The translations under genes and the position numbers were made by a program. 64,000 nt of DNA, from NCBI GenBank assembly GCA_964017235.1, contig OZ024929.1:157713609-157777608 (forward strand), given 5' to 3'. Below the pieces are notes generated by a model. That model saw only the letters and a list, made by a program, of their open reading frames with translations, did no database searches and was not told the DNA's origin. Positions 34,101 to 46,100 of the stretch are shown here, in pieces (within the stretch, counting starts at the first letter, position 1; every line of letters begins with the position of its first letter). Source of the DNA: Sabellastarte sp. h YS-2021. Its lineage: Eukaryota; Annelida; Polychaeta; Sabellida; Sabellidae.

Positions 34101-37100
34101 GTTTTCAAGTTACAACTGATTTACTCAACAGTGAGAACCTCAAAGTAGCTATTGCTCAGGTATGCAATGAGCTACAGGTCTGCAGTTTCACTACGTTATA
34201 GCTGAGCCAACAGTAGGTGAATAACATATTTTAAGAAATTACTGTAAATCCAATAGTTTTAAAGTTACAATTGATTTACTCAACAGTGAGAACTTAAAAT
34301 TAGCTATTGCTTAGCTATGCCATGAGCTCCAGGTCTATGGTATATCTGACCTATAAGTAGTTGAATAACATATTCAAACAAAATACTCTAAATTTAATAG
34401 TTTTCATGTTACAACTGATTTTCTCAACAGTAAGAACTTAAGTTGCAATGATGTTACAGGTCTGCAATTTCACTACATTATAGCTGACTCAAAAGTAGCT
34501 GAATAACATGTTTATACAAAATACTCTAAATGTAGTAGTTTCCAAGATACAACTGTTATGAGCAATTTACTCAACAGTGAGAACCTCAAAGTAGCTATTG
34601 CTCAGCTTTGCAATGAACTACAAGTGTGCAATTTTACTATGTTATAGCTGACCCAAAAGTAGCTGAATAACATATTTAAACAAAATACTCTAATTGTAAT
34701 AGTTTTCACATTACAACTGAATTACTCAACAGTGATAACCTGAAAGTAGCTATTGCTCAGCTATGCAATGATATTACAGGTCTGCAATTTCACTATGTTA
34801 TAGCTGACCCAAGAGTAGCTGAATAACATATTTATACAAAATTCTCTAAATGCAATAGTTTTCCAGTTACAACTTATTTACTAAACAGTGAGAACCTCAA
34901 AGTAGCTATTGCTCACCTATTGTAGGAGCTATATGTCTGCAATTTTACTATGTTATAGCTAACCCAAAAGTAGATGAATAACATATTTAAACAAAATTCT
35001 CTAAACGCAATAGTTTTCAAGTTATAAGCAATTTACTCAACAGTGAAACCCTCAAAGTAGCTATCACTCAGCTATAGAATGAGCTACAGGTCTGGAATTT
35101 CATTATGTTAAAGCTGACCCCAAAATAGTTATTAAAACGCAATAGTTATTAAGTTATAAGTGATTTACTCAACAGTGATAACCTAAAAGTAGCTATTAGC
35201 CTATGCCATGAGCTACAGGTCTGAAATTTCACTATGTTATAGCTGACCCAAAAGTAGCTGAATAACATATTTATACAAAATTCTGTATATGCAATAATTT
35301 TAAGTTATAAGTGATTTTACTCATTTTGGAAGTTACTGAAAAGTCACAAAGTAGCTATTACTCATTTAGCTATGGGGATAGATGCCCAAGTTACTCCCCA
35401 TGTTCTAGCTATGTAAAAAGTAGCTGAACAACATATTTTAACATAATGCTCTAAATGCCATACTTTTCAAGTTATAAGTGATTTTCGTGCATGATTTCAT
35501 GAATTTGAATGCATTAAAAAGTATTTAAAAAATTCATAAAAAAAATAATTAAGATCCAGGTCTTATTCTAATACAAAGGAATCTACCTGTGGCTTAGTAC
35601 ATATACGTAAGATAAGAGAGAAATCCCTTCAATAGTCAATGAGAAAAATGTGATAAAGTGTTGAAATTTTTACACTTTGGGTGGGAGTACCTCGCTTCTA
35701 ATGGCTCTAGGGAACAAACACACAGATCTGCATGAATTTTATAATTCATCCTCGATAGATAAGGTATCTTTTAAAAGTAATAGCAATTGAATATAATTAC
35801 ATGGTGGGAGGATGATTTTTATGCAAATTGGTTACAAATACTCTTTTGGTAAAAAATTTGGTCCAAATTGCTCTATCTGGCAGTGTTTACCAGATAAATG
35901 CTGTTTTGCATTTTACGAGAAATTCAAGATAGCTGCCAAAAATTGCAAATTTTCATTAGCAAATGGGCAGATGACACTGCATATACCCTCTGGGCCAAAA
36001 ATTGCACCATCTCGCACCATTTCTAAGATAAGTGCGTTTTTGTGTTCTACACAAAAATTCAAGATGGCCGCCATAAATGGTGGTAGAATGTTTTTTAGCA
36101 AAAGAGCATATGACCTCTGCCAAAAAAGTGCCAAAATTGCAGGAGTGGCAGGAGAACAACTTTTTGAAAAAAACGGGCAGATGACTGCTTATACCCTCGA
36201 GGCTCAAAAGTGGGCTAAAGACAGTCTATCGTGCACCATTTCTGAGATAAATACATTTTGTGATTTATGCAGAAATTCAAAATAACAGCAAAAAAATGGG
36301 TGGGAGAACAACTTTTTGAGAAAAGGGAAGATGACTTTCACTATACTCTCTGGACAAAAAATTGGGCCAAAATCGCTCTATATCACAACCTTTATGAGAT
36401 AAGTGCGTTTTTTTGTTTTATTATTATTATTATGTATTTATACTCAGCGCAATATCTCCATATACTACAGGACTCAAAGTGCTATTTAACCAATCTGACT
36501 GTACAGGTACAGCCCCAACTCACAAGTAACTGACTTTCCCCTAACTGGAAGATAGAGGCTCAAGGATGACCATTTATCAACGTCCTTGAGGTTCTTTAAC
36601 CTGCCACTGGGGATAGGACCCAATGACAGAGAACCGCCATTTTAAGTGGTCATCCGAGCCACTATGTATCTGCCTGTACCTGGGATTGAACCCACATCCT
36701 CTGAGTTCCTAGACAAGTGTGTTACCCGCTAGGCCACAGTGGCAGATGATTCCAAGATGCAGAAATTCCAAGATGCCCATCAAAAATGGTGGGACAACAA
36801 ATTTTTAATGATGGGCAGATGACTCTGAATATACCCTCCAGGCAAAAAATTTTGTCCAAATTGCTCTATCGCACACCATTTCCAAGATAAATGAGTTTTT
36901 GCATTTCACAAAGAAATTCAAGATGGCCACCAAAACTGGCTTCTGAACATTTTTTTAGCAAAAGAGCAGATCTATGACTCTGACTATAAGCTGTGGGCCA
37001 AACTGAAAATTGTACTGAAATCACTCTATCAGACACTGTTTCCAAGATAAATGCTTCTACACTTGCACCTTTCCCAAGATACCCTCTGGCCCACCTGATC

Positions 37101-40100
37101 ACTTCCTAAAGTTAATGACTTCCAGACATCTATATAAGAATCCAAACTTCATGCAAATAGGTGAAGTGCTTTTTAAGTTATCATCTGGACCAGCTTTAAA
37201 AACTTTGATATCTGAACTGAATGGGGGACATACAGTCAGGTTGAATAATAGAAGGGTTTGGATGCCTGAAATTGCAATAATTAAAGGAAGGTTGATTTAA
37301 GCAAGAACTATGTATGTGGACTGGTCATTGGTGAAGCAGTTTAATATATTTGTGTAATGCAATATGCAATGTTAAAGATCAAAGAATTTAGGTTTTTCTG
37401 TGGACGATATGTTTTAGCACTAGAATTAATGGTTTCCGAGAATCTGTAAAATCCTGTATTATTGCTCATGCTAGACCATGCATTATATATGTATGTAGGG
37501 AGACAAGGTTTCAGATCGGTTAATCTGGAGATTTTGATTGTAGAAGGCCGGATAATCAAGGTTTTACGGTATCTTTAAACCTGCTAACAAATAAATATCA
37601 TATTTTTTGAAATATCTAGAAGCTTTTATATTTGGTATTAGTTAATTCGAACTAGGGCAGGGTCGGTAACATCAGTATCGAGACCAATTCACTTCAACAC
37701 CGAGGTGACACTTTACAGCCAGTATTTCGAATGTCAGTATATAATATTGTGAGAAAACGTAAAGTATTAGAAACAAACCTCAAATCTGAAGAAATTACAA
37801 ACTATTATCCCATATTTTTATATCTTTTAGCTGTTTTATAGGAATTTAGTTAGAGAACTGCAGTGTTTTCTTTTTGTAAATATTACTTCCTGTTAGTCGG
37901 CCTATTCGATTGGGGATATACTAGAATGCAATTTCTGCTTTCAGTATCCCGGAATCGGTACGGTTTTACACTGGCGAAATACCTAAATGGAAAATCTGCT
38001 GCCGACCCTGCCCTAATTCAAACATTATGATAAAGTTAATTCTGTTTAAAGTATTACAGCCACTATTTAACATTCAATATTTATATACACATATTTTATT
38101 TTCTGAATAGTTGTCAGTAAAAGAAGTTTTCTACACATTACTTTGTATCAGAATTACCTTTTTATAATGCTTATAGTTATTAAATATTGTTTCCATATTA
38201 TGATAATGAACCAATAGCGTACATTTTCTATGCATGTATACACCAAAATGAAATAGAAACATAAAAACAGATATTCTGAAGTAAATCACCTTCACTTTTA
38301 ATGAATACAAGGTAAAAATGTGAGATGTATTTCACTAAATTTAAATGGTTTTTTTTCATTATTTTGATGAAGTAGTGGCCATTAGAAAGCCTAAAATAAT
38401 GACATTGTTAATAACTGGTTCTTACATGTTCTTTGCAAACTTCTTAATTTCTACTACACGTGTGGTCGCAATTGTGTCCGGTTCATAATAATGTCCAATT
38501 TTTATTGGAGTCTATTTTTTAAATATTGCAACCAGAATTTTGAATATTTTTTTAAATTATTTCCTTTGACATTGATTTTGTTTCATGAAAATGTTAAAAA
38601 TTGAACCAAACACCCAAACTGAGTACCTTAACCTTTAGTAAACAATTAAAGGACACAATTATGACCCGGACACAACTGTGATCATCCATGCACAATGAAA
38701 CATAAAGCAAAATACTGGTTTACATCACCATAAAATGTATTCAAGTTTACAAAGACTCTAATATCTGAACAGCTTCTAATGCAGCTTCTAAAGTGTGTAT
38801 TTGATATTTGTGGATAACACAGGATCAAAGCTTGAATATGTGTACAAACCATAAGCATTTTATGAAAGTGAACACACCTTTCACAATCTTGTTGAAAACA
38901 TCATCAATCCTTTCCTTCACTATTTCCAGTATGCCTTCATCTTTTCCAAATTCCTCCACAGCCTCATTGTACACATCCTGCAATTATACATAGGTGTTAA
39001 AATGTTTTCCATATTTTCAAAATACTGATACACAAAGGTAAAAGTTGGTGTTTTATGTCCTGTTCAACAGGCAGGATTATATTGGGCCGGTTTTACAAAG
39101 AATCCTTAAGATAAAGGTCACCTTAAATTTAAGGATTTCCTTGAATTTCTCCGTCCTTTAAAAATCTAAGTTTCACCAAGCTTCCTTCCTTAAATGAGGC
39201 CTTAAAACTCCCTTCAATTTCAAGGAAGCTGAAGACCTACCTTAATTGTTAGGAAGTGTCCTTCAAGGAACGTTTAATAATTTTAAAGGGCATTTGCTCC
39301 TTCCTTAAGTTTCAGGGAAGACCTCTTCTAAGGAGAGTTAAAGGAGGCTTTGTGACACCAAAACTTAAACTTGGCCTTTCCAAAAGAAAAAATATGACCT
39401 TCCTTTACTAAAAGAGGCCCTTGGCAAAGGAGGCTTCATGAAACTAGCCGCTGGTAAGTAATTTCCCTCTGGTAAAGATAAACTTACAAGTGTATTACAC
39501 TAGACTCCCTAACAAAACCTGTTTTTATGAACATATGATAAATGATTTATGTCTCGCTGGAGACACTTTAGATTTATTGTGTCTCAGAATCTTTCAGTGG
39601 AGTATTACCAGGAGTGTTTCAATCTCTGACAGAAATCCCAGGTCCAGCAGGTCCATCTGTCTCTGCAGAATGTAACGCATCCCAGACTTCAGCATCATCC
39701 TGTGGCACTCAAAGCAACTGCCTCTCAGCAACTTATAAATCACAATACAGTCTAATATAAGCAGAGACAAATATTTGCACTATAAAATAACATTAAACAA
39801 ATATACATGAGACAAATTTAATTTTGTAATTGATACATAGCATACATAAAACAGACTATCATTCCATGAAATTTATTGATATAAATGTTCACATTTTCTT
39901 TCACAACATTTATTCCCATTGTTTCAATTCATAATACCTAATCTATGTTAACAAAAAAAAATGGGCAGGGTTATCATACACTCTATGAAAAACATCTATT
40001 GCATCTTCATTGGCTTTTTGAAAAACAACATTTTATCTTACAACAGCTTTTAAATGTTTCAGTATATAAGTTGTATAAACAAGATGAAAAAATGTTTAAC

Positions 40101-43100
40101 AAATTCCTAAAGTAATAAAGAAATCTAAAGTAAAAATAGCATCAGAGATGCCCGTGCCCCACAGCCTAGGGAAATATTTTCAACACCATGAGATACAGAA
40201 GCACTGTACCAGTACAAAGTTCAGGATACTTTCAGAGCACTGTCAGTTATATAAAGTTCCAAAAAATGTTTAAATGCAGAAAACAATGTTTAAAAGAAAG
40301 ATAATGCATGTAAAGATGAAGTATTAAAAAAGTCAATTCAATAACAAGATACCAGCATTAATCAGTAAACTAAAATTCAACATTCTTTATCTACATCTGC
40401 ATGGCCGAATTATGGTTTAGATGTTTTGAATATTACCATGCATACAGAAGTGGTAATACATTTAATGAACGCTTATGTGTGGTGTTGGAGCAAAATCTGT
40501 GGCTCACTTGATGAAATTCTATCTCTTACAATGGGAAGTTATGAAAGTAAAATTCTTAATAAATTCTAATATGAATTAACAGTGCTTAATCTGCATCAAA
40601 AGACAGATCCAAAGGTGCAACAAGATTTTAAAGGTCAAGTTCACTACGACAAGGTCAAAGGTCAAATTAAGGTCACACCATGATAATACACACCTATGGC
40701 CCCTGACCAATGTCCCTACCAAGTATCAACTTCCTACACCTTACGGTTTCCGAGATATAGCCCGGACAAGATTTTATAGGTCAAGGTCACTACGGCAAGG
40801 TCAAAGGTCAAACCAAGGTCAGATCATGACGTTGCACAACTACACCCCCTAACCAATGTCTCTACTAAGTATCAACTTCCTACACCTTACGGTTTCTGAG
40901 ATATAGCCTGGACAAGATTTTATAGGTCAAGGTCACTACGGCAAGGTCAAAGGTCAAATCCTGATCAGACCATGACGTTACACACCTACACCCTCTAACC
41001 AATGTCCCTGCCAAATATCAACTTCCTACACCTTACAGTTTCCGAGATATAGCCCGGACAAGATTTTATAGGTCAAGGTCACTATGGCAAGGTCAAAGGT
41101 CAAATCAAGGTCACACCATGACGTTGCACACCTACACCCCCTAACCAATGTCCCTACCAAGTATCAACTTCCTACACCTTACGGTTTCTGAGATATAGCC
41201 TGGACAAGATTTTATAGGTCAAGGTCACTACGGCAAGGTCAAAGGTCAAATCAAGGTCACACCATGACATTGCACACCTACACCCCCTAACTAATGTCCC
41301 TACCAAGTATCAACTTCCTACACCTTACGGTTTCCAAGATATAGCCCGGACAAGATTTTCAAACTCAAGGTCACTATGGCAAGGTCAAAGGTCAATTCAA
41401 GGTCAGACCATGACGTTGCACACCTACACCCCCTAACCAATGTCCCTACCAAGTATCAACTTCCTACACCTTACGGTTTCTGAGATACAGCCCGGACAAA
41501 CTTTTTCCCGCCACCCGCCTGCCCGACAGGACGCTGCCCAACAGGACGCCCGCCCGCCCGCCTGGCCGCCCGCCCGCCCATCCGGACACCATGGGTGAAA
41601 ACAATACCCGACAGCCCTTAAGGGCTGTGGGGTAACAAAATACTGCTGGAAAGACACAAAGCACTTGTCCCAAAGCAACTTCAACTAGAGTATCGCTTGC
41701 AAAAAAAAGATAATGTTTTTGCACAGCAAAAACAAAGCACAACAAAAAGGATATAAAGGTGAGTGCTTAAAGGTATTAAGAAAATGCTCTGCTTATAGCC
41801 TTATACTGTTGTGGCACACCCAAAAATTTGAAAATTCAAAATGGCTGCCATGTTTGGCGAGACAAAAATTTTTGGAAAAATGTGGTAGTTACTCCGCAGA
41901 GATACCCTGTGGGTTAAAAATTTTGTCCAAATCACTCTTTCTCGCACGGTTTTCGAATTTAATAAGTAAATTAAATTTTTACAAGTTAATACCCTATCCA
42001 ATGGACAATTGCTTTACCGGTCGGCGCGACTGGTCCCGCCAAACACCAGAAAAAGATGTCCTGTATACACTACCGGCAGGACTGGTCACGGAGTGTGCAC
42101 TATCTAGGTGGCGCATCGTACTTCCTTCCTGTCTAGACATCGTGACATCATAGCATCTTTTTTGTATCTAGTCCTATTAAGACCCCTAGTAAGCTGATAG
42201 CGGGGCCGGATCGGTGGGCCTTGCCTGTTTATTGGATAGGGTATGTACTTATAAAAAATAAATTTACTTATTAAATCTGCAATTTTATTGCTTTAATACA
42301 TCCTATCCAATGGACAATTGCTGAATAACTACCGCTTGGTAGGCGGGTAAGGTACTAGGGACTCAAGTGAACTCATAAACAGAACAAAACTGAGAAGGCC
42401 CGGTTTGACCTAGGGTCAGAGAACCCTGCAAGGTCATGGTCGGCCACCACTAATAGGTTTCCCGGAAGTCTAACGACGTTGCCCCCCCTTTTGTCAGACC
42501 TGCTCTGAAAATAGGAAGAGAGGGTTGAGTTCAGTCCCATAAGAAATAAACTTACCGAAGGATGCAAGTCACAGTTTTTTGTTTTTTTTTGTGTTTAAGT
42601 ATTATATACAAAATACAAACACCATATGTACATATATACATATTTACATATCTCCTCAATTTGGATTTGGTGGTGGACCTGCTGAGCAGCTACCACTGGC
42701 CCCAAATGAAAAAGCTCTGTGTCAGCCCAAGCCACATCCTTCAAATAGAACTGTGTGAAGGTGTTGTGTGATTTCCAGTGGCAGGCTGACAAAATTTGCT
42801 CTAAGAAGACCCCTGACTGGAAGGCCTTAGAGGCAGCAAAGGCCCTGATATCATGGGCTTTAACCTGATGCAGTGTGAGGGCCTCCTGGTCAGAGAGCTC
42901 ATAACATAGGATCACAGTTTGCTTGATCCATGAGGAGATGGTGGCAGGTGAGATGTCCTTATCAAAACCTTTCTTGAAGGAGACAAAGACTAACTCCTTG
43001 TTCTGCCTAAGATCTGAGGTCCTGTCGAAGTAATAGCACAGGGCTCTGACTGGACATAGGGACCTGTCACCCTTGAGTGACTTATCCAGAGTGGGGGCCA

Positions 43101-46100
43101 GGGCTGGTATAACCGCTGGGGCCACACTATCTGGTCCCTCCTTAGCAAGCTGGTTCTTTGATAGGAAGCTGGGTGAGGGGTACAAAGACTGGTGTCTGAT
43201 GTTCCTTATGTAACCAGGCATGGATCTCACTCCTGCGTTTACCAGAACCCAGGGCCAAGAGAAAAACAGTCTTGAAGGTCAAGTGTTTTAGTGAGGCCTC
43301 TTTTAAGGGTTCAGAGGGAGCCTTTGTCAGCTGGTGTAGAACCAGTGAGAGGTTCCAGGAGCGGATGCCCTTTCTGACCTTGGGTCTGTCTCTATGGAAA
43401 CTATCCAGGAGACGGGGGAGATCTCATCTTTGCTGACATTAATGAGGGAGTTGCCCAACTTGTCAGCAATGGCTGATCTGTAGCCATCAATGGTACCTGG
43501 CTGCAACTTTCTGTCCTGAAACAAGTACAGTAGGAAGTCAGCTATGGCTTTCAGAGGTAGTGCCCTGAAGTCCACCTGATTACTGAGGTACCACTTTGTA
43601 AAAATGGTACACTTTGCCTAATAGACGGATCTGGTTGATCCTCTTTGAGGAGTCTCAATTCGTGCTGCCACTGCCTCAGAGAAGCCCTGCTCCTTGACTG
43701 CTGTGGCTCTAGGAGCCAGGCATGAAGGTTCAGGTTTGACAGGTTCTTGTGTAGGGTCTGGTTGAATGGCTGAGTTACCAGATTGGACAGGTTGGGCAGG
43801 CACAGTGGGATCTGACTGGACATGGCCACTAGGTCCCAGAACCAGGGCATGTTGGGCCAACCCGGTGCAATCAGAATTATTCTGTTGCATGGGTAGTCCT
43901 GCAACTTCTCCACCACTTTGCTCAAGATGGCTGATGGTGGGAATGCATATGGATCCAGATCCTCCCAGGAAAGGCTGAGTTTATCCACGGCCCATGCTTG
44001 GGGGTCTGGAACCGGTGAAACAAACTGTGGAAGTGTGTTGTTGAACCTGGTGGCAAATAGGTCCACTTGGAGGTGGTGCCACTGGGAACAAATGGCTTGG
44101 AAAACCTCTGTGTGAAGGGACCATTCTGTTTGAATGGTTTGACCTAGTCTGGATAGCTTGTTTGCTATCACATTCAGCCGGCCTGGGATGTGTCAAGCTT
44201 TGAGTGTTACCTGTCTCCTGGTACAACAGGTCAGGATTCTCCACAGAAGGGCACACAGAGGGCCCGACTTCATCCCCCCTTCCTTGTTGATATAGGCAAC
44301 CACTGTTGTGTTGTCTGTGGCCACCAGGATTATATTGTTTGAGCAGAGGTCTTGGAACTCTTTTAGGGTCAGAAAGACCGCCTTTAGTTCAAAATGGTTT
44401 ATATGCAACTTGCTTTCTGGAAGGGACCAGGTTCCCCTTGCAGTGTGCTCGCTTAAGTGAGCGCCCCAGCCTTCTTTTGATGCGTCTGTAAATATCAGCA
44501 GAGCATGTTTTAGTGGATGTAATGGTTGACCTGGTAGCACATTGCTTTCCTCCAGCCACCACTTTAAGTGGGGGTGGAGCAACCTGGGGACTGTTATCAC
44601 CTTTTCTTGTGATTCTGGGACCCTCCAGTTGTTCTTCAAGTGCCTTTCTATAGGTCTCGACCTAGGTGGACTTACTTTTCTGTGGCTGTGAGAAAACCTA
44701 TGAGGGACATGAACTGCGGGACCGGACACACAGGACCAGACAGAATCGTCTGAATTTATTTATCAAGGCCTGCCAAAGCTCTGCTGTGGGTCTGACCTTG
44801 CCCTCTTTCAGGTTGAACTGGTAATCTACGAAGTTGAAAACCTGTTTTGGATCCAGTTCTGACTTCTTGTTCACCAGCCAACCTAGTTCTCGACAGAGAG
44901 CTACCAAGGTCTGTGTATGCTGGAGACAAGTTTGGTGGGATGTGGCTCTCACCAACCAGTCGTCTAGGTACTGGTGGACTCTTATATCCCTCTGTAAAGC
45001 CATCAGTTTGACCTCTTTGGCCATCACTGTGAACTCCGTGGATGCTGTGGACAGACCAAAGTGTAATGCTTTGAACTGGTAGGACTGACCCTGGACGTGA
45101 AAACGCATGTACTTCCTGGACTGACTGAGAATTGGTATGTGGAAGTATGCATCCTTGATATCTATGGAGGTTACACACTCCTCTGCCTGTAGGGAGGTTC
45201 TTATTGTTTCTGGTGTCTCCATTTTACAACGACCGTTGTAAAACCCTAGGGAGTTTTGGTTTTCTAACGGTTCTAATGCATTTTTGTTCACCAGCTGATA
45301 CAGGGCCTCCAAAAGGTTGAGGTTTTTGTGAGGGTTGACATAGCTGCTTATGACAGTTGGTGATCTGGTTAGGTTGGGTTTAACCGGAAGAGGAGGGTGT
45401 AGTGCTATTACTACCTTGGGACTCACCCCCAGGGATTCCCATTTTTTTCCAAAACTGGGGCAGTCTGGCCCCTACAGGTAGATCTATGGCAACAGTTGGG
45501 ACATTTGTAACAAGATTTACAGAGCTCAAGTGACCTACACAGGAAACATCTTTCACATTTTTTAAATTTCTGTGTAATTGTGACAATAATTGGGAATTAC
45601 GCCTTTCTTCTGTGGCAACCCGATAACAGAATGAGCATTTGCAACACAAAAAGTTTACAAGTAAATTTACAGCCTCACTCTTGCTGGTCAAGTCTCTGTC
45701 TTTGGCCATCACTGGTGAAGGATTCAAACCTCTCTGACCGGACACACAAGCACAGTCCTTCAGTCCACTTTACACAGTAATTGTCATTTACGAGGGTTGG
45801 AACTCTTGGCCAGTTTCTGTGAGAAGGTTGAACGCTTGCCACAACCTTTCTTTCCCTGCTGGTGTTCTCGCATTTGCTTCCAAGCTGGGATAGAAGACTT
45901 CCGGTCCGGTTGATGAGAAGACTTGTCATTGGAAGTATATGGATGGAAACGACCGGGTTTCCTGTGTGACAGGCTAGAAGAACGCCTCTCCTCACTTCTA
46001 GAAACCTCTTCCTCAGCTTTAATGAGAAGCTGGTCCTGGCAAAGTGACTATAGATGGACGGGAGCAGTGCGCAGTGCAGTGAGCGTATCCTGCTTCACAC

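Noticed and set aside
35812..36285. 157-codon open frame
   Set aside because: It is translated S6 satellite units; the repeated QMT and KFKMAA segments show this.
36630..36745. Possible tRNA gene on the minus strand
   Set aside because: An almost identical copy with body and tail lies at 49655-49996, so it is a SINE head.
41500..41600. GC-rich CCCGCC stretch considered as a CpG-island promoter
   Set aside because: It is part of the S2 right-end module, also seen at 54715, and lies within an intron.
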